Source: Roseospira goensis (lineage in GTDB: Bacteria > Pseudomonadota > Alphaproteobacteria > Rhodospirillales > Rhodospirillaceae). From it: a stretch of 64,000 nt of DNA. The stretch spans positions 1-64,000 of the forward strand of contig NZ_JACIGI010000019.1 of NCBI RefSeq assembly GCF_014197795.1, given 5' to 3'. The notes under the pieces are model-generated. The model was not told where the DNA came from. It saw nothing but the letters and a program-made list of their open reading frames with translations, and made no database searches. Positions 50,418 through 58,102 of this stretch are shown in pieces (the first letter of the stretch is position 1; each line of letters starts with the position of its first letter). A program made the position numbers and the translations under genes.

Positions 50418-52220
50418 GGACGCCGGCGGGCAGACCCGCGTCGTCCGGCACGACCCGCCGGAACACTCCCGCACCCAGCGACAGCCGTCGTCGGCCGGCG
50501 CCGCCGGAGCGCCCGGCGTCGCGGCCGGGATGGCCTCCGGCGTCCCGTCCGGCCCGGGCGCCGGGCCGTCCACCGGCGCCGCCACCGGCCCGACCGGGGC
50601 CGCGGGGGAGGCCGGCGAGTCCGGGGGGGACCGCCCCGCAGGCGCGTCCACACCGTATTCACGCGCGAGCCACGGGAAGCGGGCGAAGTCGTCGGGGCCG
50701 ACCAGCCGGGTCGCGGCCTGGCCGGGGGCGAAGGCTTCGGGGGCCGGCCGGATCAGGCGCGGGCCTTGCGCCGTGACCTCCAGGACATGCATGGCGCGCT
50801 CGTTCAGGCCCGACGGCAGCAGCCGGAACAGGCCCGCGTAGCCCTGGAAGCCGGCCGGGTCGGTCAGGAACGCGGTGACATCGGCCCTATCGTCGGCTCC
50901 CTCTTCGGCCCCCTCTTCGGCCCCCTCTTCGGACCGGCCCTCGGCCGCCCAGGCGGCGGCCAGCGCCACGGCGTCCATCGCCAGCCGCTCCAGCTTGCCG
51001 GGGCCGGCCGCAGTCCGCACGGCCGGCTCGGGTCCGGGGGCGGGGCGGTCCGGGGCCTCCGGCTTGCGGGCGGCGCGCGGCGGCGGTCCGCTCGGCGCGG
51101 CCCCGGCCGCGTCGGCCGCCCCCCCGTTCGTCCCCTCGTTCGTCCCCTCGTTCGGTGCTGCGGCATCCGTCGCGGCGGTCTCCCTCTCTGGCTCCGTCTC
51201 ACGCGGTTCCGGCATGCCGGGCCGCTGGTCCGGCGGCAGGCTGGTGCTGACGTACCAGGCCCCGCGCAGCGACCCCTCCGCGAAGGTGCCCGGCCATTCC
51301 CACAGGTCGGTGCCCAGCAGGCGCACCCGGGGCAGCGTGGCGTCGTAGTACTCGAACAGCGCCGACAGGCCGACCAGCGTCATGCCGGTGGTGGGGATCA
51401 CCGCACCGGTGAGGTCGAGGCGGGCCAACGCGCGCACGATCTCGACCTGACTGTTGTAGGGGGTGTCCGGCGCGAACAGGCGGCTGGCCAGGACCTGGAC
51501 CGTGCCGGTCTGGGCGGCCGAGGCGGCGGCACTGGCGACCAGGCGGGCGTAGGCGGTATCGGGCCCGACCACCACCACCCGGCCGTGCCCCTCGGCGGCG
51601 GCGTGGGCGAGCAGGGCCGTCGTTTGCGGCCCGGGCCGGTGACCCAGCACGAACAACCCCTCGCCGGCCACCGCGCGGTTGTTGGAGAACGTCAGCACCG
51701 GCACACCGGCCGCCGCGGCCACCGGTTTGACCGCCTGGGCCCCGACCGAGAACAGCGGCCCAAGCAGCAGGGCCGCCCCGTTCGCGACCGCGGTGTCGGC
51801 GGCGGCCCGCGCCCCCTCCGGTGTGCCCTGGGTGTCGTGGACGCTCAGGCGCAGGACCTCGGCCCGCCCTGGGGCACGCGCCGGCCCCAGCGCCTGGCGC
51901 GCGGCCGCCTCCAGGGCGCGCCCGGTGTCGGCCTCGGGCCCCGACAGGGGCACCAGCAGGGCGACGGACAGCGGTCCGCGCGGCGTTTCTGGGACCGGGG
52001 CGGCCGCCTCGGGGGCGGGGGGCGGTGGCGGGTCCGGGATCGGGGCGGTGGCCGTGCCGGGACCGCCCGGCGCGGCCGCGCACCCCGCCAGCAGGGCCGT
52101 GGCCAAGCCCAGGGCCGGCAGCCGGAGGCGGTCCGCCCACCGGCGCCGGGTCGGCCCGCGCGGCCGTGCCGGCGGCGGGCGGGACCCGGTCAGGTCCGGT
52201 GTCTGCGCGTGCTGGAGCAT
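50415..52220 (-). CDS. LpoA-like penicillin-binding protein activator lipoprotein
   Basis: A 601-residue lipoprotein (lipobox ATALLAGC, Cys47) with a periplasmic-binding-protein type I fold like LpoA, the outer-membrane activator of PBP1A. Visible are VALLVPLSGPEADTGRALEAAARQAL, the sequence AALLLGPLFSVGAQAV and GVPVLTFSNN, typical of the family. A low-complexity insert of about 70 residues (with NEGTNEGTNGG) divides the last third, and an acidic GAEEGAEEGAEEG stretch is encoded by 12-bp repeats. The C-terminus has a Pro/Ala-rich tail and four cysteines (CRWVRECSGGSC). No rsmI or yraN gene is next to it, unlike the usual setting. It lies between two groups of large hairpins. Confidence 0.8.
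   Translation of the reverse strand: MLQHAQTPDLTGSRPPPARPRGPTRRRWADRLRLPALGLATALLAGCAAAPGGPGTATAPIPDPPPPPAPEAAAPVPETPRGPLSVALLVPLSGPEADTGRALEAAARQALGPARAPGRAEVLRLSVHDTQGTPEGARAAADTAVANGAALLLGPLFSVGAQAVKPVAAAAGVPVLTFSNNRAVAGEGLFVLGHRPGPQTTALLAHAAAEGHGRVVVVGPDTAYARLVASAAASAAQTGTVQVLASRLFAPDTPYNSQVEIVRALARLDLTGAVIPTTGMTLVGLSALFEYYDATLPRVRLLGTDLWEWPGTFAEGSLRGAWYVSTSLPPDQRPGMPEPRETEPERETAATDAAAPNEGTNEGTNGGAADAAGAAPSGPPPRAARKPEAPDRPAPGPEPAVRTAAGPGKLERLAMDAVALAAAWAAEGRSEEGAEEGAEEGADDRADVTAFLTDPAGFQGYAGLFRLLPSGLNERAMHVLEVTAQGPRLIRPAPEAFAPGQAATRLVGPDDFARFPWLAREYGVDAPAGRSPPDSPASPAAPVGPVAAPVDGPAPGPDGTPEAIPAATPGAPAAPADDGCRWVRECSGGSCRTTRVCPPAS
50901..50932. repeat. 12-bp tandem repeat inside the LpoA-like gene
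   Basis: CTCTTCGGCCCC occurs at 50901-50912 and 50913-50924, followed by CTCTTCGG. Read on the minus strand it gives the acidic GAEE repeat. A second 12-bp repeat in the same gene, CGTTCGTCCCCT, lies at 51125-51136 and 51137-51148, followed by CGTTCG, and gives NEGT repeats. Confidence 0.85.
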
Positions 52221-52258
52221 GCCGCCGTCTCCCTTCTCTTGGGTCGGGTCGTGGCCTA

Positions 52259-52391
52259 GCGCCGATCGCTCGAAATCGGAACCACCGGGGTGGGCCAATT
52301 TCGAGCGTGACTCGGCGCGATCAGTTGGTTTCAGAGCGGAACGCCCGAATTCGAAATCACCATGCGAGTCCGTATTCGGGCGTTCCGCTCT
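52259..52391. repeat. Two large hairpins upstream of the LpoA-like gene
   Basis: Hairpin 5 (52259-52318): outer GCGCCGA/TCGGCGC and inner CGCTCGAAAT/ATTTCGAGCG, with TGAC bulged on the right, the same plan as hairpins 2 and 3 on the far side of the gene. Hairpin 6 (52333-52391): AGAGCGGAACGCCCGAAT with its exact 18-bp complement, loop 23 bp. Hairpins 4 and 5 share GAAATCGGAAC, and hairpin 6 has CGAAATC in its loop, so they form one family. Confidence 0.88.
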
Positions 52392-52561
52392 AACCGGAGC
52401 CGTTGACGCCGATCGCCGAGGCAGGATACCGACGGCGGCGCGGCCCGGCCAGCGCCCGCCCCGGGGCGGGGCGCTGTCCCGGCATCTTTCTCGGCATCGT
52501 GTGATCGTCGCCACAGGCCGGCGCCCAGGGGTGGGGATCGGGGCCGGACTCCGGGCGGGGG

Positions 52562-53596
52562 TCAGGCCGCGGCGGCCACCCCGGCGGCGGCCTCGACCGC
52601 GGCGAGCGCGGTCAGGATCACGTCGGGGCCGGCGCCCGGGCGATGGGCGTGGTCGCTCAGGTGGCGGCGCCAGGCGCGCGCCCCGGGCCGGCCGTGGAAC
52701 AGCGGCAGGATGTGGCGGGTGATGGCCTGGAGGGGCACACCCTCGGCCAGCCGGCGGGTGGCATAGTCGGCCATGGCGCGGGCCACGGCGGCCCGCTCCG
52801 GGGGCGGCGCGGCGGCATCGCCGAACACGACCCGGTCGGCCCCGGCCAGCATCCAGGGTGTCTCGTAGGCGGCGCGGCCGATCATCACGCCGTCAAGGGC
52901 GTTCGGCCCCGCCATCAGGGCCGCCGCCGCCGCCAGATCGCGCACGCCGCCGTTGTAGACCACGCTCACCCCGGGAAACGCCGCCTTCAGGCGCCGCACC
53001 CGCTCCGGCTGCAGGGGCGGGACCTCCCGGTTCTGTTTCGGGCTCAGGCCGGACAGCCAAGCCTTGCGGGCGTGCACGATCACGGTGCGGCAGCCGGCGG
53101 CGGCGAGGTGGTCGACGAATCGGTGCAGGTGATCGTCGCTGTCCAGGTCGTCGATCCCCAGGCGGTGCTTGACGGTCACCGGCCGGTCGGTGGCGGCGAT
53201 CACGGCCGCCACACAGTCCGCCACCAGCGCGGGTTCGGCCATCAGGCAGGCCCCGAAGCGACCGCTGGAAACCCGGTCCGACGGACAGCCGACGTTGAGG
53301 TTGATCTCGTCGTAGCCCCATTGGGTGCCCAGCCGGGCACAGGCTGCCAGCGCGTCCGGATCGCTGCCGCCGAGTTGGAGGGCCAGCGGGTGCTCGGACG
53401 CATCGAAATCCAGGTGGCGGGCGGCATCGCCGTGCAGCAGCGCCCCGGTCGTCACCATCTCGGTGTAGAGCAGCGTGCGCCGGGTGATGCGGCGCAGGAA
53501 GTAGCGGTCGTGCCGATCGGTCCAATCCATCATCGGGGCGACGGACAGGCGGCGATCGAGCGGCGCGGGCGTATGGGCGGCGGCGGGTCCGGTCAT
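52562..53596 (-). CDS. dusA: tRNA-dihydrouridine(20/20a) synthase
   Basis: A 344-residue flavoenzyme that reduces uridine 20/20a in the D-loop of tRNA. It opens with LSVAPMMDWTDRHDRYFLRRI, continues to GYDEINLNVGCPSDRVSSGRFGACLM with the catalytic Cys, then VKHRLGIDD, HARKAWLSGLSPKQNREVPPL and GVMIGRAAYETPW. These match the DusA subfamily. The start at 53596 (MTGPAAAHTPAP) is preferred to one 17 codons upstream. It is divergent from the small SOS-boxed gene. Confidence 0.95.
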   Translation of the reverse strand: MTGPAAAHTPAPLDRRLSVAPMMDWTDRHDRYFLRRITRRTLLYTEMVTTGALLHGDAARHLDFDASEHPLALQLGGSDPDALAACARLGTQWGYDEINLNVGCPSDRVSSGRFGACLMAEPALVADCVAAVIAATDRPVTVKHRLGIDDLDSDDHLHRFVDHLAAAGCRTVIVHARKAWLSGLSPKQNREVPPLQPERVRRLKAAFPGVSVVYNGGVRDLAAAAALMAGPNALDGVMIGRAAYETPWMLAGADRVVFGDAAAPPPERAAVARAMADYATRRLAEGVPLQAITRHILPLFHGRPGARAWRRHLSDHAHRPGAGPDVILTALAAVEAAAGVAAAA

Positions 53597-53680
53597 GCCG
53601 GAAGGATAGGGCGCCCGGCGCCGCGATGCATCCCCGAACCGCTGCACCGTCCCGCCCCGTCATTGCAGTGGCGTTGCGGG

Positions 53681-53709
53681 TTGACCGTGCGTTCTTTCTA
53701 TGTTCTCAT
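53681..53709 (+). promoter_or_regulatory. Promoter with an SOS (LexA) box in the spacer
   Basis: TTGACC (53681-53686), a 17-bp spacer and TCTCAT (53704-53709, four of six -10 bases). Within and overlapping the spacer is GTTC (53691-53694), 7 bp, then GTTC (53702-53705), the alphaproteobacterial LexA direct repeat. A bound LexA would cover the -10. The transcript would run into the short membrane-protein gene starting at 53783, giving a leader of about 65 nt. This box stands in a locally less GC-rich stretch. Confidence 0.6.
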
Positions 53710-53782
53710 TCCTGGCATGGGACCAAAACGGGAACGCGCGCCCGGTCCGGCGCCCGGCTCCCGGTTCACGGAGGCTCCTGCC

Positions 53783-53881
53783 ATGACCGTCGCCGTCCTG
53801 CTGCGCGAGGGGGCTGCCCTCTCCACCCTGTTCCTGACGCTCATTCTGTGGTCGATCGTCGGCCACGCCCTGGTCGGCTGA
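53783..53881 (+). CDS. Small single-span membrane protein, putatively SOS-induced
   Basis: A 32-residue frame beginning MTVAVLLREGAAL and continuing STLFLTLILWSIVGHALVG, with one uncharged hydrophobic segment long enough to span the membrane. GGAGG at 53770-53774 lies 8 nt before the ATG, a strong ribosome site. It is preceded by a promoter with a GTTC-N7-GTTC box. Size, topology and control resemble SidA of Caulobacter (29 residues), an SOS-induced inner-membrane inhibitor of FtsW/FtsN; sequence homology to SidA is not claimed. An in-frame ATG at 53717, without a ribosome site, would give a 54-residue form with a basic tail. The 3' end overlaps the convergent AraC gene by 41 bp. Function is unproven. 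Confidence 0.55.
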   Translation: MTVAVLLREGAALSTLFLTLILWSIVGHALVG

Positions 53882-54779
53882 GGTCGGCTGCGCCAGCCCC
53901 ACCAGCCAACGCCCGCCAGCGCCCCGGCGGCAGCCCGTAGGTGCGCGTGAACTGGCGGGTCATGTGGCTTTGATCGGCGAACCCCGCGCCGCAGGCGGCG
54001 TCCGCCAAAGGCGCGCCACGCCACAGGGCCGCCCGCGCCCGGTCCAGACGCCGCAGCGTCAGGTACCGATAGGGACTGGTGCCGAGGCGGGCGCGGAACT
54101 GGCGGGCCAGGGTGTAGCGGTCGAGTCCGGTCACGGCTTCCAGGTCCGTGGCGTCGACACGGCGCGTGCAGTGCGCCTCCAGGAACGCCCGGGCCTGCTC
54201 CACGGCGCGGGGGCAGGTCGGCGCGGTGCGGCCGCCGCGCGCCGCCGAGGGGTCGAGGGCCAGCAGCGCCTCGGCCAGGGTCATGACCACCTGATCGCGT
54301 GCCAGCGGCTCCAGCGGGTGATCGAGGTCCGCCACCGCCGCCCCGACGGCGAGGGCGAGGCGGGGATCGCCGCTCACCGGCACGCGAACGAATGGCAGGC
54401 CGCGCGCCCGCGCGCCCAGCGCCGCCGCGACGCGGTGCGGCGCCAGGTACACCATGCGGTAGCGGAAGCCGCCTGCCGTGCCGGCCTCGCCGTCATGAAC
54501 CTCGTCCGGATGCAGCACCATCAGACGGCCGGGCGTGCTGGCGGTCCAGGCGCCCCGATACCGGAAGCCCTGGACCCCGGCCAGAGTCACGCCAAGGGCA
54601 TAGCTGTCATGGCGGTGCGGGCCGTAGGCGCGGCCCGAGAAGGCCCCCTCCAGGCGGGGCAGGCCGTCGCCGGGCGGGGCCAGGGTCAGCCGGTCGCCGC
54701 CGCAGGATCGTTCAAGACCCGGCGGCAGCGCGCGGCGTATGGGCTCGGGCTGCGATCCCGAAGCGACAGGTGTTCCCAT
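53841..54779 (-). CDS. AraC-family transcriptional regulator
   Basis: A 312-residue regulator. The N-terminal cupin sensor is seen in SGRAYGPHRHDSYALGVTLAG, with its His-x-His pair, and in PGRLMVLHPDEVHDGEAG. The C-terminal AraC domain has two helix-turn-helix units: VDATDLEAVTGLDRYTLARQFRARLGTSPYRYLTLRRLDRA and LADAACGAGFADQSHMTRQFTRTYG. It is divergent from the DUF2000 gene; the two start codons overlap at 54777-54780 if this ATG is used, so a later start in this gene is possible. AraC-DUF2000 pairs are common in proteobacteria, so it likely controls its neighbour. The inducer is unknown. Confidence 0.88.
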   Translation of the reverse strand: MGTPVASGSQPEPIRRALPPGLERSCGGDRLTLAPPGDGLPRLEGAFSGRAYGPHRHDSYALGVTLAGVQGFRYRGAWTASTPGRLMVLHPDEVHDGEAGTAGGFRYRMVYLAPHRVAAALGARARGLPFVRVPVSGDPRLALAVGAAVADLDHPLEPLARDQVVMTLAEALLALDPSAARGGRTAPTCPRAVEQARAFLEAHCTRRVDATDLEAVTGLDRYTLARQFRARLGTSPYRYLTLRRLDRARAALWRGAPLADAACGAGFADQSHMTRQFTRTYGLPPGRWRALAGGAGAADLSRPGRGRRSTTE

Positions 54780-55191
54780 GCGACACGAGACCAAGATTGC
54801 CGTCGTCGTCCGCGACGACCTCAGGGTGTGGCAGAAGCTCAACGTCGTCGGCTTCCTGGCCGGCGGCCTGGTCGGATCCTATCCGGATCTGGCCGGCGCG
54901 CGCTACAGCGATGCCTCGGGCGGCCTGTACGGCCCGCTGATCCGCCAGCCCGTGCTCGTCTTCGCCGCCGCCGATGCCGCCGCTCTGGCCACCGCGCTGG
55001 CCCGGGCGGTGCGGCGCGGCCTGACGCCGTCGATCTACACGGCGGATCTGTTCGCGACCGGGGCCGACGACGCCAACAGGGCGGCGGTCGCCGCGGTGCC
55101 GACCCCGGCGCTCGACCTCGTGGGTCTGGCGGTCCACGGCCCCCGGGCCGATGTCGACAAGACGGTCAAGGGGCTGGCGCTGCACGGCTAG
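54778..55191 (+). CDS. DUF2000 family protein
   Basis: A 137-residue protein of the DUF2000 family (a peptidyl-tRNA hydrolase-like fold without known catalytic function). MRHETKIAVVVRDDLRVWQKLNVVGFLAGGL, GLYGPLIRQPVLVFAA, and LTPSIYTADLFATGADDANRAAVAAV are family landmarks. The start overlaps the start codon of the AraC gene on the other strand. It probably is the target of that regulator. The Ala-rich middle (AAADAAALATALARAV) is more extreme than usual. Confidence 0.83.
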   Translation: MRHETKIAVVVRDDLRVWQKLNVVGFLAGGLVGSYPDLAGARYSDASGGLYGPLIRQPVLVFAAADAAALATALARAVRRGLTPSIYTADLFATGADDANRAAVAAVPTPALDLVGLAVHGPRADVDKTVKGLALHG

Positions 55192-55390
55192 GCCCGATCG
55201 CGCCCCCGCTCCGTCACGCACCGGCTCCGTCACGCGCCGGCTCGGCCGCGCGCCGGGTCCAGCGTGCGCGTGGGTAGCACGCGTGGACGGGCGCGCGCGC
55301 TTCCGTTACGCTAGCCGTTCGGGGTGGGGAGCGTGCGGCCGGATTGCGCCGTCCGCCGGCCGGCCCCACATCCACCGGGATGGCGCGGTG

Positions 55391-56119
55391 ATGGCGAACG
55401 GAAGAGGGACCGCGGTGCGCGGGAAATCAATCGAGGCGGCGTGGCGGGGTCAGGCGGAATGCCACGCCTGCGGGGTGCGCGAAACGGCTCTGTTCTCCGC
55501 GTTGCGCGAGGCGGACTTCGCGCTGATTCATCTTCCGATCGACGAGATCCAGTTCGAGCCCGGCGCGGCCCTGTACCACGTCGGCGACCCCGGGCAGGCC
55601 GTGTTCACCGTCCGCACCGGCCTGGTGAAACTCGTGCGCTATCTGGCGGACGGCAGCCAGCGCATCGTGCGCCTGTTGCGGCCCGGCGACACCGCCGGCC
55701 TGGAGGCGGTGCTGGGCCAGGAGTACGAGCACACCGCCATCGCCCTGCGTCCCACCCTGACGTGCCGGATTCCGCGCGAGGTGGTCAACCGGCTGGCCGA
55801 GGGGACGCCGCGCATGCACGCCCAGCTCATGCAGCGGTGGCAGCGGTCGGTGCAGCAGGCCGACGCGTGGCTGACCAGCCTGTCCACCGGCGGCGCCAAG
55901 GCCCGGGTGGCGCGCCTGCTCCTGCTGCTGATGGACGAGGGCGCCGCCACCGAGTGCGAGTTGTTCGGGCGCGAGGACATGGGCGCCATGCTGGGGGTGA
56001 CGACCGAGACCGCCAGCCGCATCGTGGCCGAGTTCCGCCGCGAGGGCATCCTCACCGAGCTGGGGCCGAACCGCTATGCCTGCGACGTGGCCGCCCTGGG
56101 CCGGATCGCCGGGACCTGA
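55391..56119 (+). CDS. Crp/Fnr-family transcriptional regulator
   Basis: A 242-residue regulator. A cyclic-nucleotide-binding-like beta barrel (VGDPGQAVFTVRTGLVKLVRYLADGSQRIVRLLRPGD) is followed by a dimerisation helix and a winged helix with REDMGAMLGVTTETASRIVAEFRREGIL. The TETASR recognition helix resembles Fnr-type rather than Crp-type proteins. An N-terminal CHACGVRETALF has only one Cys-x2-Cys pair, so the four-Cys iron-sulfur cluster of true Fnr is lacking. The signal is unknown. It precedes tRNA-Asp by 130 bp. Confidence 0.92.
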   Translation: MANGRGTAVRGKSIEAAWRGQAECHACGVRETALFSALREADFALIHLPIDEIQFEPGAALYHVGDPGQAVFTVRTGLVKLVRYLADGSQRIVRLLRPGDTAGLEAVLGQEYEHTAIALRPTLTCRIPREVVNRLAEGTPRMHAQLMQRWQRSVQQADAWLTSLSTGGAKARVARLLLLLMDEGAATECELFGREDMGAMLGVTTETASRIVAEFRREGILTELGPNRYACDVAALGRIAGT

Positions 56120-56249
56120 CACGGGGTCCGGGTGCGCCGGGGCGGGCATCACGGGTGCCGGGAAATCGGTGCCGGCCGGCGAAAAAGCCCTTGCGCCCCT
56201 CCGCCCGCCCTGATACATACCCGGCCTCCGCTGATGGCGGACACACCGA

Positions 56250-56326
56250 GCGGGTGTAGCTCAGTTGGTTAGAGCGCTGGCCTGTCACGCCAGAGGTCGC
56301 GGGTTCAAGTCCCGTCACTCGCGCCA
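56250..56326 (+). tRNA. tRNA-Asp(GTC)
   Basis: A 77-nt tRNA. The acceptor stem pairs GCGGGTG (56250-56256) with CACTCGC (56316-56322); the anticodon stem CTGGC/GCCAG holds the loop CTGTCAC with anticodon GTC; the T arm is CGCGGGTTCAAGTCCCG; CCA is encoded (56324-56326). All arms fold. A TTGCGC with a GATACAT about 15 bp later, 30-60 bp upstream, could be its promoter. Confidence 0.97.
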
Positions 56327-56364
56327 GATCGGCACACTGGACCCACCGCCAGATGTGCCCTGTT

Positions 56365-56398
56365 GAAACGGCCCCCTCGCGGGGCCGTTTCGCGTTTT
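56365..56398 (+). terminator. Rho-independent terminator after tRNA-Asp
   Basis: GAAACGGCCCC pairs with GGGGCCGTTTC around CTCGC (56365-56391), followed by GCGTTTTGG. The stem is long and strong; the T-tract is short. It lies 38 bp after the tRNA and also shields the convergent gamma-glutamyltransferase gene. Confidence 0.75.
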
Positions 56399-56413
56399 GG
56401 GCAACGGCGGCGC

Positions 56414-58006
56414 CTATCCGGCCAGCCGGGCCGCCCCGCCGCGGCGGGCGTCGCCGACCGCCTCGAAGGCCCCCGCGGGATCGCGAGCGACCGCGTGCAC
56501 CCCGCCGAAGAACATGGAGCGGTCGGGCCAGACCCGATGGTCGGCGAAGGCTGCCGCCAGCGCCGCCACGGTGGCGTCGTCCCAGCCGGCCTCGATGTCC
56601 AGGTGGCCGCGCTCCATGTGCAGCCGGGGCGCCTGCACGGCCGCCGCCAGCGGGCGGTCGTGGGCCAGCACCCCGCACAGCACCTGCAACAGCGCCGTGC
56701 GGATGCGGTTCGACCCGCCCGAGCCCAGCGCCAGCAGGGTCCCGTCCGGGCGCTCGGCCAGGGTCGGCGCCATCATGGACGAGACCCGCGTATCCGGCCG
56801 CCAGCGGAAAAAGCCGCCCGGGTTGAGGTCCTCCTCGCCCAGCATGTTGTTCAGCATGAAGCCCGCGCCCGGCACGATGTGGCCGCAGCCCTCGCCGTTG
56901 GACACCGTGCAGGCGGCCGCGTTGCCGGCGGCGTCGAGCACCGAGACGTGGGTGGTCCCGCCGGCCTTGCGGGCGCGCGGGGCGTCCAGGGTCGCCGCCC
57001 AGCGCCGCAGGGCGGGGTCGTCCAGCAGGCGGGCGACGCGGGCCTCGTCCACCCCCTCCGCCAGCCCGACGGCGTCGCGGGCCGCGCCGGTGGCCTGCAT
57101 GAGGGCCGCCAGCCGCACCGGATCGGGCGGCGGCCCGTCCTCCGCCAGGGCCAGCCCGAAGGCGATCAGTGCGCCCCCCGACGACGGCGGCGGGTTGGTC
57201 AGCACGCGCGCACCCCGGAAGCGTCGGTCCAGCGGCCGGTGACGCAGCACCCGGTAGCGCGCCAGGTCCGCGGCCGTCAGCAGGCCGCCGTCGGCGCACA
57301 GCGTTACCATGGCCTGACCCACCGGGCCGTCGCGGAACAGGCGCTCGCCCTCGCGGCCCAGGGCCTCCAGGGTGTCGGCCAGGGCCGGCATGGCTTGGCC
57401 CGTGCCCGCCGGCACCGGGCGCCGCGGGTCCGCCGGGTCGCCGAACAGCGCGCGGGCCTCGGGCGTCAGCAGCAGGATGGGGGCGATGACCCCGATGATG
57501 TGGGCCTGCAACGGCGCCACCGGCACCCCGGCCCGCGCCAGCCGCACCGCTGGCGCCAGCAGGCGCGCCAGCGGCAGCCGGCACAGCGCGGCGTGGATGG
57601 CGCACAGGCCCGGGACCATGCCCGGCACCGCGGCGGCGGCGCGGCCGACGTGGAACTCCTGGGTGGTGGCGCCGAAGTCCGCGTCCACCGGCAGGAAGTC
57701 GAGTGCGGCGCGGTCGGCCGGGGCGGCGCGACCCGGGGTCTGGGCGAAGAAGTCGAGCACCAGCGGATCGGCCCCGGCGGGATGCGCCAGCAGGAAGCCG
57801 CCGCCGCCGGGGGAACTGAGCGCCGGCTCCACGACGAACGAGGCCGCCAGCGCCGCCACCACGGCGTCGAAGGCGGAGCCGCCGTCCTCCAGGATCTCGA
57901 CCGCCGCCGCCGCCGTCTCCGGGTGGCCCGCCGCCACCGCGCCGCGTCCGCCCGCCCCGTGTCCGCACGCCGCGTGTCCGCCCGCGCCCGTCGTCTGTCC
58001 CGTCAT
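56414..58006 (-). CDS. ggt: Gamma-glutamyltransferase family protein
   Basis: A 530-residue N-terminal nucleophile hydrolase. The self-cleavage and catalytic threonine is in GGTTHVSVLDAAGNAAACT, after residue 340, and the substrate loop is GSGGSNRIRTALLQVLCGVL. The N-terminal VAAGHPETAAAAVEILEDGGSAFDAVVAALAASFVVEPALSSPGGGGFLL is typical. It cleaves gamma-glutamyl bonds of glutathione or similar compounds, or acts as an acylase. No clear signal peptide is seen, as in cytoplasmic members of the family, though the N-terminus has an unusual Gly/His/Ala-rich leader. Start at 58006 is uncertain (33 bp longer possible). Confidence 0.9.
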   Translation of the reverse strand: MTGQTTGAGGHAACGHGAGGRGAVAAGHPETAAAAVEILEDGGSAFDAVVAALAASFVVEPALSSPGGGGFLLAHPAGADPLVLDFFAQTPGRAAPADRAALDFLPVDADFGATTQEFHVGRAAAAVPGMVPGLCAIHAALCRLPLARLLAPAVRLARAGVPVAPLQAHIIGVIAPILLLTPEARALFGDPADPRRPVPAGTGQAMPALADTLEALGREGERLFRDGPVGQAMVTLCADGGLLTAADLARYRVLRHRPLDRRFRGARVLTNPPPSSGGALIAFGLALAEDGPPPDPVRLAALMQATGAARDAVGLAEGVDEARVARLLDDPALRRWAATLDAPRARKAGGTTHVSVLDAAGNAAACTVSNGEGCGHIVPGAGFMLNNMLGEEDLNPGGFFRWRPDTRVSSMMAPTLAERPDGTLLALGSGGSNRIRTALLQVLCGVLAHDRPLAAAVQAPRLHMERGHLDIEAGWDDATVAALAAAFADHRVWPDRSMFFGGVHAVARDPAGAFEAVGDARRGGAARLAG

Positions 58007-58102
58007 GCCGCGCCGCACTCCCCCCTCGGTCGGGTGCACCCTGGGTGCCTCGCGGCAGCATCGCCCAGGCGGGCGCCGGCTGGCAACCGGGACGGGCGGT
58101 CG

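Noticed and set aside
55430-55480. Fnr-type iron-sulfur regulator
   Set aside because: Only one Cys-x2-Cys pair is present at the N-terminus, so a four-cysteine cluster site is not supported; called Crp/Fnr family only.
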